A stretch of DNA of 7,916 bases. Origin: Eisenbergiella intestinigallinarum. GTDB lineage: Bacteria > Bacillota > Clostridia > Lachnospirales > Lachnospiraceae. The position numbers were made by a program, and so were the translations under genes. The notes beneath the pieces were generated by a model. The model saw only the letters and a program-made list of their open reading frames with translations. It was not told the DNA's origin and did no database searches. Positions 1 to 5,662 of this stretch are shown piece after piece (the stretch's first letter is position 1; each line of letters opens with the position of its first letter). The stretch covers positions 1 to 7,916 of the forward strand of contig DWVS01000277.1 in assembly GCA_019120115.1 (NCBI GenBank). Direction: 5' to 3'.

Positions 1-18
1 GTGTCCGCAACGTAGATC

Positions 19-47
19 ATTTTAACCAGTTTTTATGTATCTGTCAA
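19..47 (-). promoter_or_regulatory. Divergent sigma-A-type promoter reading out of the window
   Basis: On the minus strand, TTGACA (47 down to 42) is followed by a 17-nt spacer and TAAAAT (24 down to 19). This is a perfect -35 box and a one-mismatch -10 box at ideal spacing. Transcription would start near position 12 or so and run leftward off the window. The spacer contains GATACATA, the complement of TATGTATC at 34-41, which recurs at 124-131 in the palindrome-rich block. The gene served is not visible. In Firmicutes, arabinose transporters or arabinosidases often sit beside araR, but that is inference. Confidence 0.6.
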
Positions 48-49
48 GG

Positions 50-66
50 CTTTTTTTGATTTTTTT
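50..66 (-). promoter_or_regulatory. A-tract UP-like element of the divergent promoter
   Basis: On the minus strand two runs of seven A (complement of T7 at 51-57 and T7 at 60-66) lie 3 to 19 nt upstream of the leftward -35 box. That is where the RNA polymerase alpha-subunit C-terminal domains bind A-rich UP elements. This placement strengthens the case for a strong leftward promoter. The plus-strand T-runs have no stem before them, so they are not read as a rightward terminator. Confidence 0.4.
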
Positions 67-123
67 CGCGATGGGGCTGTAAATAGTAAGTGCTCCTCTT
101 TGCCCGTTTGAATCTGCGACAAA

Positions 124-160
124 TATGTATCATACAACTTTTAAAGAAGTACTTTGATGA
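124..160. promoter_or_regulatory. Palindrome-rich block, candidate AraR operator
   Basis: Three short palindromes are packed together: TGTAT-C-ATACA (126-136), CTTT-T-AAAG (138-146) and AAGTACTT (147-154). The block also contains TACAACTT (133-140), which recurs twice just upstream of araR, and ACTTTGATG (151-159), which recurs at 371-379. AraR operators in Firmicutes are palindromes built on TTGTAC/GTACAA-type arms, so TGTATCATACAA is a plausible variant. It sits between the two opposed promoters, where a repressor could act on both. No binding data; assignment is by resemblance only. Confidence 0.4.
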
Positions 161-189
161 TTTCAATAAATCATACATTATTCGTCTGT

Positions 190-229
190 GAACCGGATTT
201 CTGACGGCCTGAGCCGGATTTGATACGGC
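190..229 (+). repeat. Imperfect tandem repeat, 21-bp period
   Basis: Positions 190-208 and 211-229 match at 15 of 19 bases and share CCGGATTT (193-200 and 214-221) and ACGGC. The 21-bp offset is two helical turns, which would put both copies on the same DNA face. They lie about 50-85 bp upstream of the araR -35 box, a position suited to an activator or second regulator. No known motif was recognised, and a chance duplication is possible. Confidence 0.35.
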
Positions 230-275
230 GCGGAGGGGAATGGAAAAAATCCTTCTTTCTTTCGCAATTATATTA

Positions 276-304
276 TTGACATGCCGCAGAGAAAGGGCTA
301 TATT
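276..304 (+). promoter_or_regulatory. araR operon sigma-A promoter
   Basis: TTGACA (276-281), a 17-nt spacer, then TATATT (299-304): perfect -35, one-mismatch -10, ideal spacing. The predicted start is around 310-312, giving a leader of roughly 93 nt before the araR start codon. This is the only strong rightward promoter found in the window, so it probably drives araR and everything after it. Confidence 0.75.
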
Positions 305-340
305 GAAATTGAAAGGTTTCTATGAAAAAAGTGCAAATGT

Positions 341-374
341 TTGGTACAACTTCCGGGATGATATAGTACAACTT
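341..374 (+). promoter_or_regulatory. Pair of GTACAACTT repeats, probable AraR operator
   Basis: GTACAACTT occurs at 344-352 and again at 366-374, exactly 22 bp apart, in the transcribed leader downstream of the promoter. The first copy sits in TTGGTACAA (341-349), a TTG-n3-CAA inverted repeat. GTACAA resembles one arm of the known AraR operator in Firmicutes. A repressor bound here would block elongation or promoter clearance (a roadblock) and give autoregulation. The two-turn spacing fits a dimer pair on one DNA face. This is inference from position and resemblance. Confidence 0.5.
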
Positions 375-388
375 TGATGCTGAAAGAG

Positions 389-394
389 AGGAGG
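389..394 (+). promoter_or_regulatory. araR ribosome binding site
   Basis: AGGAGG is followed by 10 nt and then the TTG start at 405. It decides the start of araR: the first in-frame ATG lies 28 codons downstream, inside the winged helix-turn-helix domain, and would destroy it. Confidence 0.8.
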
Positions 395-404
395 ACGTCG
401 GATT

Positions 405-1490
405 TTGGAAAAGAAAACGAAATATCTCCAGCTTACGACCCTCCTGCGGGAAAAGATCCTGAGCGGAGAACTGAAACCGGGAGAGAAGATGAACTCGGAG
501 AACGAGCTGGCCGTGGAATATGGTTTTTCCAGGCAGACGGTACGGCATGCGCTCAGCATTCTGGAAGAGGAACAGCTTCTGGCACGCCGCCGCGGCAGCG
601 GTACTTATGTCATCGACAACCGCCGGGCAGCGCTGGAAAATCGGACGAGGATTGCCGTGGTTTCCACCTATGTGGACAGTTATATTTTTCCCAAAACCAT
701 TCAGGGAATCGAGAATGATCTGTTTGAGAGAGGCTATTCCGTTCAGATCTCTTTCACCAACAATCAGCTGGAACGGGAACGGATCGTTCTGGAGGATATC
801 ATCAGCAGGGACGATGCGGCGGGAATCATCATGGAAGCGACCAAAAGCGGCCTGCCAAATCCCAACCTTCCTCTGATCGAAACGCTGATGGAGCGCGGCG
901 TTCCCATTCTTTTCATCAACAGTTATTACCGACAGCTGCAGCTGCCCCATGTGACCCTGAACGACCGGCTTGCGGCAGAACGGGCCGTGGAATATCTGGC
1001 GGATGCGGGACACCGGAAAATCGGAGCGCTGATGAAGTTCGACGACGGCCAGGGCCATTTAAGATACGAAGGCTATCTGAACGCCTGCCGCAGGCTCGGC
1101 ATACCGGCGGGCGATCAGGGAACGATGTGGCTGGATACGGAAGGAGAGAAAAATTTTTCTGACTATCGAGCCGGAATTCTTCGCTCATTCCGGGACTGTA
1201 CGGCCGTCTTCTGCTACAATGATAAGCTTGCCTTTTTATTGGAGGGACTTTTCCGGGAAGAGGGGATCCGGATTCCGGAGGATATTTCCCTCATCAGTAT
1301 CGACGATTCCGAACTGGCGGAGCTGTCGGAAACCCGTCTCACCAGCGTGCGTCATCCGGCGGACAGGCTTGGGGCGAAGGCGGCGGAGAATCTCCTCGCC
1401 ATGATTCGTAACACAAGCTTTGACGGGACCTATGAATTCGAGCCGGAGATCGTGGAGCGGGATTCCGTGAAACGTTTGGAAGAGCAATAA
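405..1490 (+). CDS. araR: AraR, arabinose-responsive transcriptional repressor (GntR/LacI type)
   Basis: DNA-binding repressor of arabinose genes, released by L-arabinose in the studied Firmicutes homologues. Residues about 5-68 form a GntR-type winged helix-turn-helix: GELKPGEKMNSENELA, then SRQTVRHALSILE for the recognition helix, and RRRGSGTYV for the wing. Residues about 82-361 are a LacI/periplasmic-binding-type effector domain, starting at IAVVSTYVDSYIF and including GHRKIGALM, FCYNDKLA and ISLISIDDSEL (helix-strand signatures of LacI sensors). This fusion is diagnostic of AraR. The length of 361 residues is close to the usual size. The start is TTG, chosen for its AGGAGG site 10 nt upstream and because the DNA-binding domain begins at once. 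It is first in the operon, 67 nt ahead of araA with no promoter seen between, so AraR is probably autoregulated. A different sugar effector is possible, but the araA-kinase-araD context argues for arabinose. Confidence 0.93.
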   Translation: MEKKTKYLQLTTLLREKILSGELKPGEKMNSENELAVEYGFSRQTVRHALSILEEEQLLARRRGSGTYVIDNRRAALENRTRIAVVSTYVDSYIFPKTIQGIENDLFERGYSVQISFTNNQLERERIVLEDIISRDDAAGIIMEATKSGLPNPNLPLIETLMERGVPILFINSYYRQLQLPHVTLNDRLAAERAVEYLADAGHRKIGALMKFDDGQGHLRYEGYLNACRRLGIPAGDQGTMWLDTEGEKNFSDYRAGILRSFRDCTAVFCYNDKLAFLLEGLFREEGIRIPEDISLISIDDSELAELSETRLTSVRHPADRLGAKAAENLLAMIRNTSFDGTYEFEPEIVERDSVKRLEEQ

Positions 1491-1508
1491 CCATTTTTGG
1501 AACAGATA

Positions 1509-1532
1509 AAAGAACGGCTGACACTGTTCTTT
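1509..1532 (+). other. Intercistronic hairpin between araR and araA
   Basis: AAAGAACGG (1509-1517) pairs with CTGTTCTTT (1524-1532), 9 bp including one G-U, with a 6-nt loop. A competing pairing is GAACAG (1500-1505) with CTGTTC (1524-1529). There is no U-tract after the stem, so this is not a standard terminator. It ends 9 nt before the araA ribosome binding site (AAGGAGGT, 1542-1549). It may affect message processing or the relative levels of regulator and enzymes. Confidence 0.45.
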
Positions 1533-1557
1533 CACAAAATCAAGGAGGTAAGGAAAC

Positions 1558-3054
1558 ATGAAAACAGGAGCAAATTACAAGTTCTGGTTCTGCACCGGTT
1601 CCCAGGATCTGTACGGGGACGAGTGTCTGAGAAAGGTGGCGGAGCATTCCGCGAAAATCGTGGAGGGCTTAAACGCGTCGGGAAAGCTTCCCTTTGAAGT
1701 GGTATTAAAGCCTACTCTGATCGATCCGGCTACCATCCGCAGAACCCTGAACGCGGCAAACGAGGATCCGGAGTGCGCGGGCGTGATTACCTGGATGCAC
1801 ACCTTCTCCCCGGCCAAGATGTGGATTCTGGGCCTGAAGGAGTACAGAAAGCCTCTTTGCCATCTGCATACCCAGTTCAATGAGGAGATTCCCTACGACA
1901 CCATCGACATGGATTTCATGAATGAAAACCAGTCCGCGCACGGCGACAGGGAATATGGACATATCGTATCCCGTATGGGAATCGAGCGCAAGGTAATTGT
2001 GGGCCACTGGGCCAGCCCTGCCGTACAGGAGAAGCTGGGAAGCTGGATGAGAACGGCTGTGGGCGTGATGGAATCCTCCCATATCAGAGTCTGCCGTATC
2101 GGCGACAACATGAACAACGTTGCCGTAACCGAAGGCGACAAGGTGGAAGCTGAGATCAAGTTCGGCTGGGAGATCGACCATTACTGCGTGAACGATGCGG
2201 TGGAATATGTGGATGCCGTGGCGCAGGGGGATGTGAACGCGCTGGTTGAGGAATATTACAGCAAATACAACATTCTTCTGGAGGGAAGAGATCCGGAAGA
2301 GTTTAAGAGACATGTGGCGGAGCAGGCCAGAATCGAGATCGGCCTTGAGAAGTTCCTGGAGGACGGCAATTATCAGGCCATCGTTACCCACTTCGGCATG
2401 CTGGGCGGCCTGAAGCAGCTTCCCGGACTGGCAATCCAGAGACTGATGGAGAAGGGCTACGGCTTTGGCGGAGAAGGCGACTGGAAGACGGCGGCCATGG
2501 TGCGCCTGATGAAGATCATGACGGCTGGAACGCCGAATGCGAAGGGTACTTCCTTCATGGAAGACTATACCTACAACCTGGTTCCCGGCAAGGAAGGCGT
2601 TCTGGAAGCGCATATGCTTGAGGTGTGCCCGACGATCGCGGACGGCCCGATTTCCATCAAGGTACAGCCTCTGTCCATGGGCAACAGGGAAGATCCCGCC
2701 CGTCTGGTATTCACCTCCAAGACCGGTCCGGCTATTGCCACCTCCCTGGTGGATCTTGGAAACCGCTTCCGTCTGATCATCAATGCAGTGAACTGCAAGA
2801 AGTGCGAGAAGGAAATGCCCAAGCTTCCTGTTGCCACGGCTTTCTGGACGCCTGAACCGGATCTGGCGGTCGGAGCAGAAGCCTGGATTCTGGCAGGCGG
2901 CGCGCATCATACCGCATTTTCCTATGATCTGACCGTTGACCAGATGGTTGACTGGGCGGACGCCATGGGAATTGAGAGCGTGGTCATCGATAAGAACACC
3001 ACCATCAAGGGACTGAAGAACGAGCTTCGCTGGAACAGCGTGTATTACAGATAA
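1558..3054 (+). CDS. araA: L-arabinose isomerase
   Basis: Cytoplasmic, Mn2+-dependent enzyme that converts L-arabinose to L-ribulose, the first step of the pathway. The 498 residues match the family length (E. coli AraA has 500). It opens with the typical N-terminal strand YKFWFCTGSQDLYG (7-20) and continues with WMHTFSPAKMWI (79-90) and the HLHTQFNEEIPY stretch (102-113). The four metal/catalytic positions known from E. coli are visible: Glu306 in FGGEGDWK, Glu335 in SFMEDYTYN, His352 in EAHMLEVCP and His450/451 in GGAHHTAFS. The start ATG has a consensus AAGGAGGT 8 nt upstream. It is the second gene of the operon, consistent with co-transcription with araR. All key residues are present, so the enzyme should be active. 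Full-length identity along the whole frame leaves little room for another function. Confidence 0.97.
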   Translation: MKTGANYKFWFCTGSQDLYGDECLRKVAEHSAKIVEGLNASGKLPFEVVLKPTLIDPATIRRTLNAANEDPECAGVITWMHTFSPAKMWILGLKEYRKPLCHLHTQFNEEIPYDTIDMDFMNENQSAHGDREYGHIVSRMGIERKVIVGHWASPAVQEKLGSWMRTAVGVMESSHIRVCRIGDNMNNVAVTEGDKVEAEIKFGWEIDHYCVNDAVEYVDAVAQGDVNALVEEYYSKYNILLEGRDPEEFKRHVAEQARIEIGLEKFLEDGNYQAIVTHFGMLGGLKQLPGLAIQRLMEKGYGFGGEGDWKTAAMVRLMKIMTAGTPNAKGTSFMEDYTYNLVPGKEGVLEAHMLEVCPTIADGPISIKVQPLSMGNREDPARLVFTSKTGPAIATSLVDLGNRFRLIINAVNCKKCEKEMPKLPVATAFWTPEPDLAVGAEAWILAGGAHHTAFSYDLTVDQMVDWADAMGIESVVIDKNTTIKGLKNELRWNSVYYR

Positions 3055-3064
3055 GGCAATCATG

Positions 3065-3105
3065 AAAAAACGCAGCGCCGGGGCCTCCGGCTTCGGCGCG
3101 CGTTT
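3065..3105 (-). terminator. araA-kinase intercistronic hairpin; intrinsic terminator only on the minus strand
   Basis: AAACGC (3068-3073) pairs with GCGTTT (3100-3105) and GCGCCG (3075-3080) with CGGCGC (3094-3099): a 12-bp, GC-rich stem with one bulged A at 3074 and a 13-nt loop. On the plus strand CCGGG follows the stem, so sense transcription should read through. On the minus strand the stem is followed by T6 (complement of 3070-3065), the shape of an intrinsic terminator. In the sense message it could instead protect or set the level of the araA transcript. Confidence 0.45.
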
Positions 3106-3127
3106 CCGGGCGTAAAGCACCGGGATG

Positions 3128-3135
3128 AAGGAGGT
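3128..3135 (+). promoter_or_regulatory. Ribosome binding site deciding the kinase start
   Basis: AAGGAGGT is a full consensus. ATG at 3125 lies before it, and ATG at 3137 is only 1 nt after it, too close to use. ATG at 3146 is 10 nt downstream, a workable distance, so translation most likely starts there. Confidence 0.8.
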
Positions 3136-3145
3136 AATGGAAATT

Positions 3146-4738
3146 ATGGATATCAGGCAGACGATTTTGGAGGGGAAAACAACCCTGGGAATTGAATTCG
3201 GTTCCACCAGGATCAAGGCGGTTCTGACCGGAGAGGACAACGCCCCGATCGCCTCCGGCAGCCATGAGTGGGAAAACCGTTATGAAAACAATATCTGGAC
3301 CTACAGCCAGGAGGATATCTGGACCGGGCTGCAGGACTGCTACGCTGACATGGCGAAGGACGTGCAGGAAAAATACGGCGTCACCCTGACCACGGTCGGC
3401 GCGCTTGGCTTCAGCGCCATGATGCACGGTTATCTTCCCTTTGACAAAAACGGGGAGATGCTGGTGCCCTTCCGGACCTGGAGGAACACCATCACGGAAG
3501 AGGCGTCCGTGAAGCTGACGGAAGCCTTTCATTTCAACATTCCCCAGAGATGGAGTATCGCCCATCTCTATCAGGCCATTCTGAACGGGGAGGAGCACGT
3601 GAAGGATATCGCTTATCTGACCACCCTTGCGGGCTATGTACACTGGAAGCTGACGGGCAGAAAGGTGCTCGGCATCGGCGAGGCGGCGGGCATGCTTCCC
3701 ATCGATGCGCAGACGAAGCAGTACAACGCGTCCATGATCGATACCTTTGAAAAGCTGATCGCGGACAAAGGCTATCCCTGGAAGCTTTCCGATATCCTGC
3801 CGGAGATTCTGCTCGCGGGAGACAATGCGGGCACGCTGACGGAAGAAGGGGCGAAGCTGCTGGATGTGAGCGGAAACATGAAGGCTGGCATTCCCGTCTG
3901 CCCTCCTGAGGGAGATGCGGGAACCGGAATGACGGCCACCAACAGCGTGGCGAAGCGCACCGGAAACGTGTCCGCCGGAACCAGCGTATTCGCCATGGTG
4001 GTTCTGGAAAAGGATCTGGAAAAGGTTCATCCGGAGATCGACATGGTGACCACGCCCGACGGAAGCGCGGTGGCCATGGTACACTGCAACAACTGCACCT
4101 CCGATCTGAACGCCTGGATCAGCCTCTTTGAGGAGTTTACGCAGGCTTTCGGCATGAAGGTGGACAGAAACGACCTGTTCGGCACCCTGTACCGCAAGGC
4201 TCTGGAGGGAGATCCGGACTGCGGCGGCCTGCTGGCCTACAACTATTTTTCCGGAGAGCATATCACCGGCTTCGAAGAGGGACGTCCGCTCTTTGTGAGA
4301 AATCCGGAAAGCAATTTCAATCTGGCGAACTTCATGCGTGTGCACCTGTTTACCTCTCTGGGCGCGCTGAAAACCGGCCTGGACATTCTCCTGAAGGAAG
4401 AAGGCGTGCAGATTGACCGTCTGATGGGACACGGCGGCCTGTTCAAGACGAAGGAAGTGGGGCAGAAGATCCTGGCTGCAGCCGTTAATGCGCCCGTCAC
4501 CGTCATGGAGACGGCAGGAGAAGGCGGCGCATGGGGCATTGCTCTGCTGGCCTCCTACATGCTGCATAAGCAGGAGAAAGAAAGCCTTGCCGATTTCCTG
4601 AACCGTGCCGTGTTCGTCGGAGAGGAGGGCGTAACCCTGAATCCTGAGGAAAAGGATGTGGAAGGCTTCAACGTATTTGTAAAACGCTATACGGCTGGTC
4701 TTCCCATTGAAAAGGCGGCTGTGGAATCACTGATTTAA
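3146..4738 (+). CDS. araB: FGGY-family sugar kinase, probable L-ribulokinase
   Basis: Probably phosphorylates L-ribulose to L-ribulose 5-phosphate with ATP; the operon position between araA and araD supports this. From ATG 3146 the protein has 530 residues. The N-terminal phosphate-binding loop is LGIEFGSTRIKAVL (14-27), with Glu where most FGGY kinases have Asp (DxGT/S). GFSAMMHGYL (88-97) resembles the family's sugar-binding strand. PPEGDAGTGM (253-262) supplies the likely catalytic base Asp257. GNVSAGTSVFAMV (273-285) and GHGGLFKT (428-435) with GEGGAWGIALLA (458-469) form the ATP side. It does not read like the ~560-residue AraB of E. coli or Bacillus. It looks more like the separate clostridial ribulokinase lineage that has been called AraK in Clostridium acetobutylicum; this is from memory and unverified. 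The longer frame from 3125 adds seven residues and is disfavoured by the ribosome binding site. Xylulose or ribulose kinase activity is a weaker alternative. Confidence 0.85.
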   Translation: MDIRQTILEGKTTLGIEFGSTRIKAVLTGEDNAPIASGSHEWENRYENNIWTYSQEDIWTGLQDCYADMAKDVQEKYGVTLTTVGALGFSAMMHGYLPFDKNGEMLVPFRTWRNTITEEASVKLTEAFHFNIPQRWSIAHLYQAILNGEEHVKDIAYLTTLAGYVHWKLTGRKVLGIGEAAGMLPIDAQTKQYNASMIDTFEKLIADKGYPWKLSDILPEILLAGDNAGTLTEEGAKLLDVSGNMKAGIPVCPPEGDAGTGMTATNSVAKRTGNVSAGTSVFAMVVLEKDLEKVHPEIDMVTTPDGSAVAMVHCNNCTSDLNAWISLFEEFTQAFGMKVDRNDLFGTLYRKALEGDPDCGGLLAYNYFSGEHITGFEEGRPLFVRNPESNFNLANFMRVHLFTSLGALKTGLDILLKEEGVQIDRLMGHGGLFKTKEVGQKILAAAVNAPVTVMETAGEGGAWGIALLASYMLHKQEKESLADFLNRAVFVGEEGVTLNPEEKDVEGFNVFVKRYTAGLPIEKAAVESLI

Positions 4739-4743
4739 TGTTG

Positions 4744-4776
4744 CATTCCGGCCCGTCGCGAAGCGATGCCGGAATG
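4744..4776 (+). other. First hairpin in the kinase-araD gap
   Basis: CATTCCGGC (4744-4752) pairs perfectly with GCCGGAATG (4768-4776), and inside it TCGC (4756-4759) pairs with GCGA (4763-4766) around a GAA loop. No T-run follows on either strand, so it is not a terminator by form. It starts 5 nt after the kinase stop codon and could act as a 3' block to exonucleases or a processing site. Confidence 0.6.
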
Positions 4777-4800
4777 GCCGGATGCAGCAGTTTGACAGGA

Positions 4801-4825
4801 GCCGGGCCGCATGAGAAGGCCCGGC
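4801..4825 (+). other. Second hairpin in the kinase-araD gap, next to the araD ribosome binding site
   Basis: GCCGGGCC (4801-4808) pairs perfectly with GGCCCGGC (4818-4825) around a 9-nt loop; every pair is G-C. It ends 4 nt before the only Shine-Dalgarno-like sequence of araD (AAAGG, 4830-4834), so it could shape access of ribosomes to araD. No U-tract follows. Confidence 0.6.
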
Positions 4826-4842
4826 CCGGAAAGGCAGATAAA

Positions 4843-5547
4843 ATGTTAGAAGAGCTGAAAAAAAGAGTCTATGAAGCCAACATGCTTCTGCCCAAATACG
4901 GGCTTGTGACCTTTACCTGGGGAAATGTGAGCGAGATCGACCGGGAGAGCGGGCTGTTTGCCATCAAGCCCAGCGGCGTGGACTACGATAAGCTTACCCC
5001 GGATGATATGGTGATCGTTGACCTGAACGGAAACAAGGTGGAAGGAAAATACAACCCCTCCTCCGATACCGCGACCCATGTGGAGCTTTATAAGGCATTC
5101 CCGGAAATCGGAGGAATCGTTCATACCCATTCTTCCTACGCCACCAGCTGGGCGCAGGCCGGCAGGAGCATTCCCTGCTACGGAACCACCCATGCGGACT
5201 ATATTTACGGAGAAGTTCCCTGCCTGCGCTGCCTGACCAAAGAGGAGATCGACGAGGCCTATGAGGAAAATACCGGCCATCTGATCGTGAACGAATTTAA
5301 GGCGATGGGAAAGGATCCTGCTGCTGTTCCCGCAGTTCTCTGCAAGAACCACGGTCCCTTTGCCTGGGGAAAGGACGCCCATGAGGCCGTTCATAACGCG
5401 GTTGTATTGGAAGAAGTCGCCAAAATGGCCTACCGCGCCGAAACCATCAATCCCCGCATTCAGCCCGCTCCGCAGGAACTCCAGGACAAGCATTATTACA
5501 GAAAGCACGGAGCGAACGCTTACTATGGACAAACAGGGGTAAAATAG
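4843..5547 (+). CDS. araD: L-ribulose-5-phosphate 4-epimerase
   Basis: Zn2+-dependent cytoplasmic enzyme of the class II aldolase/epimerase fold that turns L-ribulose 5-phosphate into D-xylulose 5-phosphate by retro-aldol cleavage and re-joining. From ATG 4843 it has 234 residues (E. coli AraD has 231). Visible features: GLVTFTWGNVSEID (20-33), IKPSGVDYD (41-49), the catalytic Asp75 in SSDTATH, zinc ligands His94 and His96 in VHTHSSYA, Asp119 in THADYIYG, zinc ligand His170 in KNHGPFAWG, and the C-terminal HGANAYYGQ with the conserved Tyr. The frame is open back to ATG 4738, overlapping the kinase stop as TAATG. Those extra 35 codons run through the two intercistronic hairpins and encode no family-like sequence. 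ATG 4843 has AAAGG 8 nt upstream, a weaker site than its neighbours have. All key residues are intact. Confidence 0.95.
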   Translation: MLEELKKRVYEANMLLPKYGLVTFTWGNVSEIDRESGLFAIKPSGVDYDKLTPDDMVIVDLNGNKVEGKYNPSSDTATHVELYKAFPEIGGIVHTHSSYATSWAQAGRSIPCYGTTHADYIYGEVPCLRCLTKEEIDEAYEENTGHLIVNEFKAMGKDPAAVPAVLCKNHGPFAWGKDAHEAVHNAVVLEEVAKMAYRAETINPRIQPAPQELQDKHYYRKHGANAYYGQTGVK

Positions 5548-5567
5548 GGTAAACTACTGAGGACAGT

Positions 5568-5597
5568 CTTACGAAGCAGCAAATGGCGCTTCGTAAG
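5568..5597 (+). other. Intercistronic hairpin between araD and the transketolase genes
   Basis: CTTACGAAGC (5568-5577) pairs perfectly with GCTTCGTAAG (5588-5597), a 10-bp stem with a 10-nt loop, in a 115-nt gap. GTGATGCGC follows with no T-run, so sense transcription should continue. It divides the arabinose-specific genes from the pentose phosphate genes and could be a processing or stability element. No promoter was recognised in the gap. Confidence 0.6.
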
Positions 5598-5662
5598 GTG
5601 ATGCGCGGCAGGGTTTCCGTAAAGCCGGGCAGTTTCCAAACAGAAAGACGGAGGAAAATTTC

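Larger units (their letters stand above)
1..404. other. Intergenic regulatory region upstream of araR
   Basis: No convincing protein-coding gene was found in these 404 bases on either strand. The region is AT-rich compared with the genes that follow. It holds a leftward promoter, a palindrome-rich block, an imperfect tandem repeat, the rightward promoter of the operon and two operator-like repeats, each listed separately. Its length and the opposed promoters suggest a control region shared between araR and a divergent gene to the left of the window. A 45-codon reading frame at 240-377 was considered and rejected. Confidence 0.75.

Noticed and set aside
50..66. T7-GA-T7 run as the tail of a rightward terminator for a gene left of the window.
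   Set aside because: No GC-rich stem precedes it within the window; it is better explained as the A-tract behind the leftward promoter.
303..324. TTGAAAGGTTTCTA as a catabolite-responsive element.
   Set aside because: It has a GAAA-GG-TTTC inverted repeat but lacks the central CG of the CcpA consensus.
240..377. A 45-codon frame (MEKILLSFAIILLTC at the start, TGA at 375) with GGAGG just upstream, which could look like a small lipoprotein or leader peptide.
   Set aside because: It contains the -35 and -10 boxes of the operon promoter, so that promoter could not transcribe its start. Its ribosome site is only 3 nt from the ATG, the LLTC sequence is a poor lipobox, and its end runs through the operator repeats.
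1705..3240. A 511-codon open frame antisense to araA.
   Set aside because: It is a shadow of a strongly coding sense gene with few stop-complementary codons. It shows no recognisable domain or ribosome site, and it crosses the minus-strand terminator-like hairpin at 3065-3105.
3005..4567. A 520-codon open frame antisense to the kinase gene.
   Set aside because: Same reason: the sense frame has clear kinase motifs throughout, while the antisense product is His/Arg/Gln-rich with no family-like pattern.
4792..4820. TTGACA at 4792-4797 as a possible internal promoter for araD.
   Set aside because: The sequence 17 nt downstream is GAAGGC, not a -10 box, and lies within the all-GC hairpin.
4738..4842. 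Thirty-five-codon N-terminal extension of AraD from the TAATG overlap.
   Set aside because: AraD proteins begin at about MLEELKKRVYEAN. The extension is encoded by hairpin sequence and has no family counterpart; AAAGG supports ATG 4843.
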